In this document: one piece after another, positions 29,281-38,097 of the stretch | Position numbering within the stretch: the stretch's first letter is position 1 | How the letters are laid out: every line of letters begins with the position of its first letter | Origin: Paenibacillus radicis (ex Xue et al. 2023) | GTDB taxonomy: Bacteria > Bacillota > Bacilli > Paenibacillales > NBRC-103111 | Length of the DNA stretch: 64,000 nt | Assembly (NCBI RefSeq): GCF_024722015.1 | Contig: NZ_JANQBD010000001.1 | Location: 434,001-498,000, forward strand | Reading direction: 5' to 3' | Notes under the pieces: generated by a model | The model's input: the letters and a program-made list of their open reading frames with translations, nothing else | Told to the model about the DNA's origin: nothing | Databases searched by the model: none | Position numbers and translations under genes: made by a program

Positions 29281-30220
29281 AGCGTATTCTCGGATCCAGG
29301 ACGGAATATAAAAGGTCCGTCACAATATTAGTAATGATTACAATCGTTCCTACCATTAAGGTTAAGCCCATCACCACGGTATAATCACGATTGGTTGCTG
29401 CCTGTACAGCCAATCGACCCATTCCAGGCCAGCCAAACACATTCTCCACGACCACCGAGCCCCCAAGCAAAATCGGAATGATAAGCCCGACGATAGCTGC
29501 GATCGGAATGAGGGCGTTGCGCAATGCATGCTTGAAAAAGACGCTGAAGCTTTTAAGTCCCTTTGCTCTGGCTGTACGTATGTAATCAAGATCAATGACG
29601 TCAACCATAGCTGAACGGGTAAATCGGACAATATTCGGCAGCATGAGAATCGATAAAGTCAGCATAGGCATTATCATATGCTTAGCCAAGTCCCCCAACG
29701 AAAAGACGCTGCCCGCCGTAATCATACCGGAAGGCGGAAGCATTTGGTACGTCACGGCAAAAATGATGATCAGCAAAATTCCCAGCCAAAATTCAGGAAT
29801 GGCCATGCCGAAAGTAGACATAAATGTAATTAACCTGTCAAGCCAGCTCCCCCGCTTCACCGCAGCGATAACACCTAGAGGAATCCCAATCAACAAAGTA
29901 AAAACCAATGTCGCTGCTGACAGTAATACCGTATTTGGAAACCGCTCAGCGAGTAAAGTTGCAACAGGCTGTTGGGAATCAAGTGATCTCCCCAAATCGC
30001 CTTTAACTACACCACCCAACCATTCGAAATATCGTTGAACAACCGGCTTGTCGAGGCCGAGCTGCTTTGTTAGCGCTTCCCTTTGCTGCGCAGTCGATTC
30101 GAAATTCATGATGGCCGAAGGCCCGCCGGGAGCCAGGTTGATGAGGAAGAAGGTCAGGATCGACACAAGTAAAAGCGTGATAATTCCTTGACCGATCCGT
30201 AAAGTAATAAATCGGGACAC
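29273..30220 (-). CDS. Peptide ABC transporter permease, OppB/DppB type
   Basis: 315 residues from GTG 30220, which has GGGAGGAG seven bases upstream; an in-frame ATG at 30253 lies before that site and is unlikely. Six helices. Family features are LAPGGPSAIMNF, LGLDKPVVQRYFEWLGGVVKGDLGRSL, the loop DYIRTARAKGLKSFSVFFKHALRNALIP, and the C-terminus DLLYSVLDPRIRYE. Channel subunit for peptide import, downstream of the binding-protein gene. Confidence 0.92.
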   Translation of the reverse strand: MSRFITLRIGQGIITLLLVSILTFFLINLAPGGPSAIMNFESTAQQREALTKQLGLDKPVVQRYFEWLGGVVKGDLGRSLDSQQPVATLLAERFPNTVLLSAATLVFTLLIGIPLGVIAAVKRGSWLDRLITFMSTFGMAIPEFWLGILLIIIFAVTYQMLPPSGMITAGSVFSLGDLAKHMIMPMLTLSILMLPNIVRFTRSAMVDVIDLDYIRTARAKGLKSFSVFFKHALRNALIPIAAIVGLIIPILLGGSVVVENVFGWPGMGRLAVQAATNRDYTVVMGLTLMVGTIVIITNIVTDLLYSVLDPRIRYE

Positions 30221-30296
30221 CAGGCAGCTCCTCCCTTTTCTTCCGGGGCGCAAGGTACGCAGAATTCATTACCCGCACCCTGGTAAGAAAGTATTG

Positions 30297-31952
30297 TTAT
30301 TTTTGAATCGTCCATTCCGTAATATGATCCTCAGCTACAATGAAGGTCGTTTTGGGAACCGTTAAGCTTTTTTGTGTAGCCACGGCCATAGTAGGATACC
30401 AGAGGTACAGATAAGGCAGCTCTTCTGCAGTTAACGTCTGCACATCATTGTAAATTTTTACCCGTTCTTCCGTAGTTTTGGCTTTACGTCCATCCTCAAG
30501 CAATTTATCGAGTGCAGCATTTTTGTAGCCTGGGATATTGTTGCCTTTACCTGCGGAGCTGCTGTGATAATAAGCTAGAACATCCGGATCGACCGGTGCG
30601 CGCCACCAGCAAAGTGTTGCATCGTATTGACGGTTTCCGACTACCTTCTGCACGTAAGTGTTCCAGTCGATAACCTGAAGATTAACTTTCACGCCAACCT
30701 TTTGCCAATATTGTTGAACCAGCTGAGAGGCTTGAACCAACACGCCGTATTGTCCGGCAGGCATATTCACCTCGAGCACCTGGCCATTCTTTTGCATGAA
30801 CCCGTCCGCACCCGGCGTGTATCCAGCTTCTTTAAGCAACGATTTGGCTTTCTCCGGATCAAATGCATAATTCTTCACGTTCTTGTTGTAATATTTCTCC
30901 TGAATCGGTGCGAGTGGTCCGGTTGCTACTGAGCCGTAGCCTTTCAACACTCCCTTGATGATTGACTCTCGATCGATAGCATACAATAGAGCTTGCCGAA
31001 CTTTGACATCACGGAAACGCTCCTGGGATTGATCCAATGCGATCCAGAAATAGTTGTTATCCAGCACTTCATTGACGTTCAGATTCGGATTCGACTTCAA
31101 TTTCTCCAACAGGTTCGGATCCTGTACGTTGATCATGGAAAGCGTACCGGATAGCAGCTGTGCGATTTGTGTGTTGTTGTCCGGAATGATGTTGAAGACG
31201 ATCTTGCTGAATTTGGCGCCGCCGCCGTAATAATTGGGATTACGCTCCAATTCTACGAATTGGCCCGCTGAATATTTGGTGAGAATAAAAGGTCCTGTGC
31301 CAACCGGCTTCTCTTTGTTGAACGTAGTCAGCTTCCAAGGGTCTTGTCCCTCAAAGATATGCTTGGGCAAAATTTTGGCGTACCATGCCAAATAATTCGG
31401 CAATGAGGACCAAGGCTTCTTAAGCACGAACTGCACTTGAGTTGGACTGACGGCAACAACCTTATCCACATCCACGAAGTTAGATGAGTTGCTGGCACCT
31501 AGCTCTTTCTTCAGAACGATTTCATTAAAAGTGTAGACGACGTCATCGGCTGTGAATGGTTTGCCATCGCTCCAATTGACATCTTTCTTGAGATTGAACG
31601 TCCAGCTCATGCCATCGTCAGCCGGTTTCCAATCTGTCGCAAGAGCCGGGACCGGCTGGTAATCGGTGCCCCATTTCGTTAAGCCGTCAAACAAAATTTC
31701 CGTAACAGGCTGGGATTCTGCGAAGCCGGTAGGGAACCATGGATTGAAGTTAGGCTCAGCGTTAATGGCCATATTTACTGTAGCATTCGAAACTGCGGCC
31801 GTAGCCGCAGGTGCAGGCGCAGCCGAATTATTCGGCGCCGGACTGGGAGCGCTCGAGCCCGCGTTAGGGTTGATGCTGCAGCCAGAGATGGCCAGCACCC
31901 CAGCCAGAAGACAAGCGATTGTAACGGTCAATAATGGTTTGCGTTTATGCAT
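30297..31952 (-). CDS. Peptide-binding lipoprotein (solute-binding family 5)
   Basis: A 551-residue lipoprotein. Lipobox ISGC (Cys25) follows the signal peptide; an Ala/Pro/Ser-rich linker (about 30-55) leads to the family-5 binding domain (EILFDGLTKWGTDYQPVPALATDWKPADDGMSWTFNLKKDVNWSDGKPFTADDVVYTF). It captures peptides, or a related substrate such as nickel complexes or opines in some relatives, for the OppBCDF-type transporter. Peptide is favoured because a dipeptidase-like gene and a hydrolase gene lie across the regulator. It starts 37 nt after the IclR gene. Confidence 0.9.
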   Translation of the reverse strand: MHKRKPLLTVTIACLLAGVLAISGCSINPNAGSSAPSPAPNNSAAPAPAATAAVSNATVNMAINAEPNFNPWFPTGFAESQPVTEILFDGLTKWGTDYQPVPALATDWKPADDGMSWTFNLKKDVNWSDGKPFTADDVVYTFNEIVLKKELGASNSSNFVDVDKVVAVSPTQVQFVLKKPWSSLPNYLAWYAKILPKHIFEGQDPWKLTTFNKEKPVGTGPFILTKYSAGQFVELERNPNYYGGGAKFSKIVFNIIPDNNTQIAQLLSGTLSMINVQDPNLLEKLKSNPNLNVNEVLDNNYFWIALDQSQERFRDVKVRQALLYAIDRESIIKGVLKGYGSVATGPLAPIQEKYYNKNVKNYAFDPEKAKSLLKEAGYTPGADGFMQKNGQVLEVNMPAGQYGVLVQASQLVQQYWQKVGVKVNLQVIDWNTYVQKVVGNRQYDATLCWWRAPVDPDVLAYYHSSSAGKGNNIPGYKNAALDKLLEDGRKAKTTEERVKIYNDVQTLTAEELPYLYLWYPTMAVATQKSLTVPKTTFIVAEDHITEWTIQK

Positions 31953-31988
31953 GTGTACATTATTCCCCCTTATAATGATAAATGGATT

Positions 31989-32819
31989 TCACTGTGGTTC
32001 ATCGAGTCGTCGGGTTGGAAAATAACCGAGAATCCTGGAAATCTTGTTGGCTGCTTCGACTGTTATTTGGCCCAACATAGGTATGTCGTCCTGGCTTACT
32101 CTAATAGTCGGCCCGCCGGCGCTAATGGCAGCAATCAATTTGCCGTTCTTGCCAAAGATCGGTGCTCCTACGCCAATAGCTCCTGCTTCATAATCTTCAT
32201 CGCTAATGCTGTAACCCCTCTTGCGAATTTGATCCAATTCGATACGCAGAAGATTTGGATCCGACACCGTTTTTTCTGTCATTTTCTGATAGTGCGGAAC
32301 CATGCTTAATACCTTCTCCTGTTCCTCTACAGGCAAGTGTGCAAGCATCGCCTTCGGACAAGCCCCCGCATGCAGAGGCATCCGTTCGCCCAGACGGGAC
32401 ATTAAACGCAGTCCTTGCTTACTGTGGCGTCGGGCTATGATGGTGGATTGTCCCTCAAGCAGGCAGCACAGATTGACGGTTTCACCTGTAGCTTGCTGCA
32501 ACTGTTCCATAATCGGCTGAGCCAGCTCCTCAAGCGGAGCGTCATGCTCAACTGCCATGGATAAGTTATATACCATTGCTGTAACCAGGTACTGCCCCCC
32601 TGCTTCCATCCGCAGAAGGCCAAACTCCTCAAGTGATTTCAAGCTGCGAAACACCTGGTTTTTGGACAATCCCGTCAAACTTTCCAATTCTCCAATAGTG
32701 AAACGGTAAGGCGGCTCACAAAACGAAAACAACACCTGCAGCGTTTTCATAACTGACTCGATGGCGTATCGGGATTCGCCAGTTTTACGTTCAGTAGCGG
32801 CAGGCAAATTCTCTTCCAA
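31989..32819 (-). CDS. IclR-family transcriptional regulator
   Basis: A 276-residue regulator starting at TTG 32819 with GGAGG eight bases upstream. The winged helix-turn-helix lies at about 15-80 (VMKTLQVLFSFCE, TIGELESLTGLSKNQVFRSLKSLEEFGLL). The IclR effector domain (about 95-265) has GETVNLCCLLEG, PLHAGACPKAMLA and GAPIFGKNGKLIAAISAGGP. First gene of the peptide-transport operon and divergent from the hydrolase/dipeptidase pair. Two similar boxes in the shared promoter region are likely its binding sites. Confidence 0.9.
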   Translation of the reverse strand: MEENLPAATERKTGESRYAIESVMKTLQVLFSFCEPPYRFTIGELESLTGLSKNQVFRSLKSLEEFGLLRMEAGGQYLVTAMVYNLSMAVEHDAPLEELAQPIMEQLQQATGETVNLCCLLEGQSTIIARRHSKQGLRLMSRLGERMPLHAGACPKAMLAHLPVEEQEKVLSMVPHYQKMTEKTVSDPNLLRIELDQIRKRGYSISDEDYEAGAIGVGAPIFGKNGKLIAAISAGGPTIRVSQDDIPMLGQITVEAANKISRILGYFPTRRLDEPQ

Positions 32820-32870
32820 AATTCAAACCCTCCTTAATCTTAAACCTTATGTTTTGATTTATTTTAAACG

Positions 32871-32892
32871 TTTTCGTTTGATTTAGTCAAAC
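32871..32892. promoter_or_regulatory. Inverted-repeat box over the iclR promoter
   Basis: GTTTGA, spacer TTTAG and TCAAAC (32876-32892) form a perfect inverted repeat preceded by TTTTC. On the minus strand TTGACT here is the -35 of a likely promoter (18-bp spacer, TAAAAT), so binding would control iclR and the transporter genes. A related box is at 32988-33007. Confidence 0.55.
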
Positions 32893-32987
32893 AGTTTTTA
32901 TTCAATAAAATAATATTTTGCAGGATTTTAGAAAATAACGTAGAATTGAACTGTAATGACTGGTGAATTCCACCATTATTTTAGTTT

Positions 32988-33007
32988 TTTCGTTTTTGTA
33001 ATCAAAC
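32988..33007. promoter_or_regulatory. Second IclR-type box, hydrolase side
   Basis: TTTTCGTTTTTGTAATCAAAC resembles the box at 32871-32892 (same TTTTCGTTT start and TCAAAC end, one base shorter). It lies about 60 bp before the alpha/beta hydrolase start. The shared pattern suggests one regulator for both directions. Confidence 0.45.
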
Positions 33008-33064
33008 TTGTTTTATTTTCAACTAACAAAGCAGGACGATTTCTAACGGAAAGGAAGTAGGTAC

Positions 33065-33913
33065 ATGCTTAAAAAGATGAACATAAACGGCGTCACTCTT
33101 TATGTTGAGGATCAAGGCGAAGGTCCGGCGATTATTACTCTTCACGGCGGACCGGGACTCGGCTCTAGACATGGGGACGCCGCCGTCTATGGAACGTTTG
33201 CTTCCGAGGGATATCGTGCGATTTCCTATGATCAACGGGGAAACGGCCAATCGGAAGGCGCAGAGCCATACAGCCACGAGCAGTTCAATGCCGATACAGA
33301 AGCGCTGCGCACTGAGCTCGGATTAGGTAAGATCATCATAGCCGGAGGTTCTTATGGCGGGTATTTGGCTCTTGAATATGCCCTTCGGTATCCAGAGAAC
33401 GTAGCCGGCATTGTGCTTCGCGATACGGCGGCTTCCAATGCTTACCGGTATACGGCACATGAACGTGCGATGAAAAGCGGCCTTCCCGGCATTACACAGG
33501 AGCTGTTGGACCGGCTGTTCAACGGACAAGCCAAAGACAACGACGATTTCCGGTCGATGTATGCGGCTATTCTACCATTGTATTGGGTCAAGTTTACACA
33601 GGCCGATTTGGACAACCATCTTAACTCGATCATTTTTCGTTACGAAACCCACAACTGGGCATTTTCCCATAATCAGCCCAATTTCAATATCGTCGACCGG
33701 TTGAAAACGATCCAAGCTCCGACTCTCGTTCTATGTGGACGTCATGACTGGATTACGCCGCTTGAAGCATCCGAGGAAATCGCCCGTGAAATCCCGAACA
33801 GCCGCTTGGTTGTATTCGAGAATAGCGGTCATTCCCCACAGAATGAAGAACGCGAGAAATTTCAGGCGGAAGTCCGTCGGTTTTTGAACGAAGTTGTACC
33901 TACTTCCAAATAA
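33065..33913 (+). CDS. Alpha/beta hydrolase, proline iminopeptidase-like
   Basis: A 282-residue cytoplasmic hydrolase. The oxyanion motif HGGPGLGSRH is at about 28, and YDQRGNGQSEG follows. The nucleophile elbow GGSYGGYL carries serine at about 98; the acid is in CGRHDWITP, and the histidine in ENSGHSPQNE. The HGGPG element and overall pattern are those of prolyl aminopeptidases and related hydrolases. It would trim imported peptides, consistent with its neighbours. The end of the gene precedes the dipeptidase start by 19 nt, so the two form an operon. Start ATG with AAAGGAAG upstream. Confidence 0.85.
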   Translation: MLKKMNINGVTLYVEDQGEGPAIITLHGGPGLGSRHGDAAVYGTFASEGYRAISYDQRGNGQSEGAEPYSHEQFNADTEALRTELGLGKIIIAGGSYGGYLALEYALRYPENVAGIVLRDTAASNAYRYTAHERAMKSGLPGITQELLDRLFNGQAKDNDDFRSMYAAILPLYWVKFTQADLDNHLNSIIFRYETHNWAFSHNQPNFNIVDRLKTIQAPTLVLCGRHDWITPLEASEEIAREIPNSRLVVFENSGHSPQNEEREKFQAEVRRFLNEVVPTSK

Positions 33914-33932
33914 TGAGAGGCGTGATTACATC

Positions 33933-35165
33933 ATGAATAAAAAAAATTACCGCGGTTACCAGTCGTATCAATATCTCGAGCCAGGCGTAGATTTCAAGAG
34001 CTTTGAGCTTGTGAAGGAAACAACGCTGTTCCCCGAATATATTGTTCCGATAACTGAAGATCAAGAAGCACGAGTACAAAACATTCTTGCCGAAAACATC
34101 GTCATCTCGCTACATGAACATACGTTCAAAGCGCCAGCCAACCTGAATGAATTTCTGGAATTCCGCCGTTGGGGCCGTGATTTCACCGGATACGAAGGGT
34201 TATCTCGCTCCGGGCTGGACTGCGTGTTCGATAATTTGATGAACGGCACCGCTATGATCACCTCACGCGGGGGCTGGAAGTGGGACGATATTCTTTACGA
34301 TCTTGGCATGCGTTTGAGTGATATCGCCCATCAGGATATGGTCATCATGGGCTTGACCACGGATGACATTCGCCGTGCCAAGCAAAACGGTCAAATCGCA
34401 TTCGTTGCGTCTATTGAAGGGGCCAGCATGATCGAGAATGAACTTGACCGCCTCGATATTCTTTACGGCTTCGGTGTTCGCTGCATGGGGATCGCCTATA
34501 GCGAAGGCAACGCCCTTGGCATGGGCTTGAAGGAAAAAAGCGGCGGATTAACGGAATTCGGCAAGCAAGCCGTACGCCGTATGAACAAACTCGGCATGGC
34601 CATCGATGTTTCTCACTCCAATGACCAAACCTCTCTAGATACCATTGAGGTGAGCGATAAGCCGATCTTCATCACACATGCCGGAGCTCGTGCTCTGTGG
34701 AATACGAACCGCCTCAAGCCGGACGATGTCATCAAAGCTTGTGCGGCCAAAGGCGGAGTTATCGCGATCGAAGCAGCACCGCATACAACAATCACCCAGA
34801 ACCATCCCAAGCATAACATCGAGTCCTTCATGGAGCATTTCGAATACTGCGTCCAGCTTGTAGGAATAGATCATGTTACATTCGGACCCGACACGTTGTT
34901 CGGCGACCATGTTGCTATACACAAAGCGCTTTCCGAAGCGCTGTCGCTTTCCGCGTCCAAAGGCAACATGCCCTATGAGAAGGTGGAATATGTGGAAGGA
35001 CTGGAAAATCCCGGCGACTGCTTCCCGAATATCGTTCGTTGGCTCGTTAAGCATGGCTACTCCGATCAAGATATCGCCAAGGTGATCGGCGGCAATACGA
35101 TGCGGGTATTGGAAGAAGTATGGTGCGACCCGAAGAAGCAAGGCCATGGACCGAATCACAAGTAA
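33933..35165 (+). CDS. Membrane dipeptidase-like metallohydrolase (peptidase M19 family)
   Basis: 410 residues from the ATG at 33933 (GAGAGG upstream; an earlier in-frame ATG overlaps the preceding gene). Amidohydrolase-type barrel of the renal-dipeptidase family. Metal-site elements are ISLHEHTF (normally HxD), SIEGAS (bridging Glu), DVSHSN and ITHAGARALW (His ligands). The first motif has histidine where most M19 enzymes have aspartate, so metal binding or substrate may differ. No signal peptide, so probably cytoplasmic. It likely hydrolyses dipeptides brought in by the divergent transporter. Confidence 0.82.
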   Translation: MNKKNYRGYQSYQYLEPGVDFKSFELVKETTLFPEYIVPITEDQEARVQNILAENIVISLHEHTFKAPANLNEFLEFRRWGRDFTGYEGLSRSGLDCVFDNLMNGTAMITSRGGWKWDDILYDLGMRLSDIAHQDMVIMGLTTDDIRRAKQNGQIAFVASIEGASMIENELDRLDILYGFGVRCMGIAYSEGNALGMGLKEKSGGLTEFGKQAVRRMNKLGMAIDVSHSNDQTSLDTIEVSDKPIFITHAGARALWNTNRLKPDDVIKACAAKGGVIAIEAAPHTTITQNHPKHNIESFMEHFEYCVQLVGIDHVTFGPDTLFGDHVAIHKALSEALSLSASKGNMPYEKVEYVEGLENPGDCFPNIVRWLVKHGYSDQDIAKVIGGNTMRVLEEVWCDPKKQGHGPNHK

Positions 35166-35192
35166 ACAATGGATTGTGAATTCCTTACTAAT

Positions 35193-35237
35193 AAAAGACC
35201 TCCGATCCCCGTTGAATATTGGGATTGGAGGTCTTTT
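35193..35237. terminator. Bidirectional terminator between dipeptidase and GH97 genes
   Basis: AAAAGACCTCCGATCCC and GGGATTGGAGGTCTTTT pair over 17 positions (one G-T) around an 11-nt loop, with A and T runs at the two ends. It serves both convergent operons. Confidence 0.93.
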
Positions 35238-35247
35238 CATTATACTT

Positions 35248-37092
35248 TTATGAGCTAACTTTCCCCGATTTCGTAATCCGAATCACACAGCCACCATTAA
35301 CTTTAAGCGGAAGATGCAGCGTATCGTTGCAGGTTACCGTTTCCTTGCGCACCGTGATTTCAGTGGAATGCTTAAACCGGTAATGATCCAAGGGACCGAA
35401 AACCTCCTCGTAGATCTCCGCTTCATAAGCTCCCCCGCTCTCTAGAAAATCAAGGGAGATATGAGCCTTTCTTCCTCCAGCGGCACATATGGAGCCTACG
35501 AACCAATCTTCCCCGCTTCTTCTGGCCATTGATACGAAACGTCCAGGGTAGCCCTCAAGCAGAACGGTTTGATCCCATGCCGCCGGAACCTGCTTCAAGA
35601 ACGGATTCCCGATGCTTTCCTCATACGCTTCAATTGAATCAGCAAAATTTTGTACGGCCGATTCGAAAATAACCGCCAAAGCCATTTGATGGCAATGCCC
35701 TGTACGAGTCAGCCTTGAAAAAGTAACCGGCGTATAATCCATTGCCCCCACGACGTTGCGGGTGAACGGAACTGTGCAATTATGAGCTGCGTTAGGCCCT
35801 TCGTTCCAATCATTTTTCCAATATTCAGCTCCGAGAATCCCTTCTCTGGTCATGACATGCGGCCAACGGCGCTCCTCCCCGGATGGTTTGGTGGAGCCAT
35901 GGTAATTGATCATTAGCTTGTATTCCATCGCAACGCGGGCAATCATATCGTACACTTGGATTCGCTCTTGAGCATCGCTGTCGAAGAAATCAACCTTGAC
36001 CCCTTTCACTCCCCAACCAGCCCATAGCGCGAGCTTCCGTCTGCATTCATCTTCCTCTTTCAAATTTTTGAAATGGGACCACAGCCAAATGCCCACCCCT
36101 TTCGGTTCCGCATACTGGATCAGCTCTGGGACATCTGTAGTGCTTTCCTCGCGATCCCAACCACCGTCAACAAGCGAATATTCCCAGCCCATCTCAGCGG
36201 CAAAATCAACAAAACGCTTTTGTTTCTCCTGATCTCTCGGGGACATGCTGTCCGGATGCCAAGACCAAGCGGAGCGGCCCGGTTTGATCCATGAAATATC
36301 TTCGACCTCCGAAGGCGGGTTCAAATGGAACACCAAAGTGGATTCCACAATAGCAGCCAGATCGCCGCCGATGATCGCAGTTCTCCAAGGTGTGGCAAAT
36401 GGACCCTTCGTCACATTCGGCACTGCCTGATCCGGGGCGAAGGCAAGATCGAGCGTACGCACCTTCTCTCTGCTTACTTTCACATGAGATGCGCAGTATT
36501 CGCCAAATACGGCTGCTTCCGTCAGCAGCATCCAGCCGTCGTTGCCCACCTGGAACAGCATCGGGAAGGCGTAATCCTCTTCATCCATAAGCTCAAGCAT
36601 ACTGTGATCATAAGTTCGCTCATAACATTCCATGAACTTTTGTGCCCACACATTAACAAGTGTCTCCTGAGGCAATACAAATTCGGTAGGTTCAGAAGTA
36701 ATCTGTATTTCTCCTTCTTCTGGAAGCTGATAGCGAAACGCAATGCCATCGTTATAAGCACGGCATACCAACAGCAGCTCATGCCCGTTTTTATCCAAGT
36801 TAAGAGTCAACTCGTTAGCGTGATTTAAATAATGACTAGTTTTGCCATGAGGCAGCTTGTAAGCTTCATCAATGATAGTATGGACAGCCTTATTGAACGA
36901 GAGTCCCTCCGTATAGCTCTCCCTCTCCGTCACGATCCCTAGAGAAGAAAACGCCAAAATAGACTTTCCAGCTCTATCTACCGTATACCCCAGCTTTCCT
37001 TGCCCATCCAGCGCTACAATGAATTCAATGGAACCATCCGGAGATTGAAGTGACCAGCTTTGCTCTACTAATGATCCAACCGTTTGCTTCAT
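35248..37092 (-). CDS. GH97 family glycoside hydrolase (alpha-glucosidase/alpha-galactosidase type)
   Basis: 614 residues without a signal peptide, so cytoplasmic. An N-terminal beta-sandwich (about 1-260) is followed by a barrel (YSLVDGGWDREES, GIWLWSHFKN, GVKGVKVDFFDSDAQ with Asp368, NYHGSTKPSGEERRWPHVMTREGILGAEYW) and a C-terminal beta-domain. The KPSGEERRWPHVMTREGI block is characteristic of GH97. Members are either inverting alpha-glucosidases or retaining alpha-galactosidases. The aspartate in KVDFF is where a retaining nucleophile would sit, which favours the second type but is not proof. It is the last gene of a transporter operon and would process imported oligosaccharides. Confidence 0.88.
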   Translation of the reverse strand: MKQTVGSLVEQSWSLQSPDGSIEFIVALDGQGKLGYTVDRAGKSILAFSSLGIVTERESYTEGLSFNKAVHTIIDEAYKLPHGKTSHYLNHANELTLNLDKNGHELLLVCRAYNDGIAFRYQLPEEGEIQITSEPTEFVLPQETLVNVWAQKFMECYERTYDHSMLELMDEEDYAFPMLFQVGNDGWMLLTEAAVFGEYCASHVKVSREKVRTLDLAFAPDQAVPNVTKGPFATPWRTAIIGGDLAAIVESTLVFHLNPPSEVEDISWIKPGRSAWSWHPDSMSPRDQEKQKRFVDFAAEMGWEYSLVDGGWDREESTTDVPELIQYAEPKGVGIWLWSHFKNLKEEDECRRKLALWAGWGVKGVKVDFFDSDAQERIQVYDMIARVAMEYKLMINYHGSTKPSGEERRWPHVMTREGILGAEYWKNDWNEGPNAAHNCTVPFTRNVVGAMDYTPVTFSRLTRTGHCHQMALAVIFESAVQNFADSIEAYEESIGNPFLKQVPAAWDQTVLLEGYPGRFVSMARRSGEDWFVGSICAAGGRKAHISLDFLESGGAYEAEIYEEVFGPLDHYRFKHSTEITVRKETVTCNDTLHLPLKVNGGCVIRITKSGKVSS

Positions 37093-37135
37093 AATTCAAT
37101 AACCCTCCCAAGCTTATATGATTGATTCGCAGCAT

Positions 37136-38020
37136 TTATCCCTTCAAGGAACCGATCATGACACCTTTGACAAAATGCTTTTGCACAAAAGGATACGTGA
37201 TAATCAGTGGCAAGCTAGCAAAAATAATTAAAGAATATTTCAACAGCTCGTTCAAATACAGCCTTTGGTTCTGATCCGCTACATCCAATGTCAAATTGTC
37301 CGAAGTATTTAACAGCAATATTTCTCTCAAAAAAATTTGCAGCGGATATTTGTTTTTGTCCGACAAATACAACAAAGCATCGAAAAAGCTGTTCCAATGA
37401 TCCACTGCATAAAATAAACTAATAACAGCGATAATTGCACCCGATACAGGAAGCACGATGCTCGTCATAAAGCGGAAATTACTGCACCCGTCGATCTTCG
37501 CTGACTCGAGCAATTCATCGGGAATATTACTGCGAAAGAAGCTCATAGCTACAATAACATTAAAAACGCTAAGTGCATTCGGTATAAGCAGCGCCCATCT
37601 TGTATTGAGAAGACCCAGATCCTTAACCAGCAAATAAGTCGGAATCATTCCACCGGAAAAAATCATCGTAAATGTAAACAATAACAAGATAAACTTGCGG
37701 CCAGACAAGTCTTTCCTGGACAGCGGATATGCAGCTGCAATAGTCAGCACAACATTAATACAAGTGCCTATAATCGTATAAAATAAACTGTTCGCGTATC
37801 CCGTCCATACATTTTTGTACGCAACAACCGCTTTATATCCTTCCAAACCAGGCTCCACAGGCAGAAGCCATACTCTCCCTGACATCAATGCCCCAGGCGA
37901 ACTGAAGGAAGCGCTGATAACATAAATGAGCGGATACGAGACGGCAAGCAATATGATAAATGAAAGGATGCTAATCAGGATGGTAAACATTTTATCACTG
38001 CCGATCCTCTGTTCTTTCAT
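37136..38020 (-). CDS. Sugar ABC transporter permease, LplC/YtcP type (CUT1)
   Basis: A 294-residue membrane protein with six helices. Key features are the conserved GGMIPTYLLVKDLGLLNTRWALLIPNALSVFN, the EAA loop DELLESAKIDGCSNFRFMTSIVLP and the C-terminus KHFVKGVMIGSLKG. Channel subunit with the upstream LplB-type permease; 43 nt before the GH97 gene. AAGGAGGG precedes the ATG. Operon control is probably by the two-component system at 41383-44299. Confidence 0.9.
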   Translation of the reverse strand: MKEQRIGSDKMFTILISILSFIILLAVSYPLIYVISASFSSPGALMSGRVWLLPVEPGLEGYKAVVAYKNVWTGYANSLFYTIIGTCINVVLTIAAAYPLSRKDLSGRKFILLLFTFTMIFSGGMIPTYLLVKDLGLLNTRWALLIPNALSVFNVIVAMSFFRSNIPDELLESAKIDGCSNFRFMTSIVLPVSGAIIAVISLFYAVDHWNSFFDALLYLSDKNKYPLQIFLREILLLNTSDNLTLDVADQNQRLYLNELLKYSLIIFASLPLIITYPFVQKHFVKGVMIGSLKG

Positions 38021-38097
38021 CTTCTTCCCTCCTTGTAGAGCTTATCTTACTTGCATAAAAAGCTGAAGCTGGCATCGCGCAAGCAGGAGCCTCTGCT

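Noticed and set aside
32861..32875. cre-like sequence TTTTAAACGTTTTCG near iclR
   Set aside because: Lacks the invariant G at position 3 and the final A/T; more likely part of the iclR promoter region.
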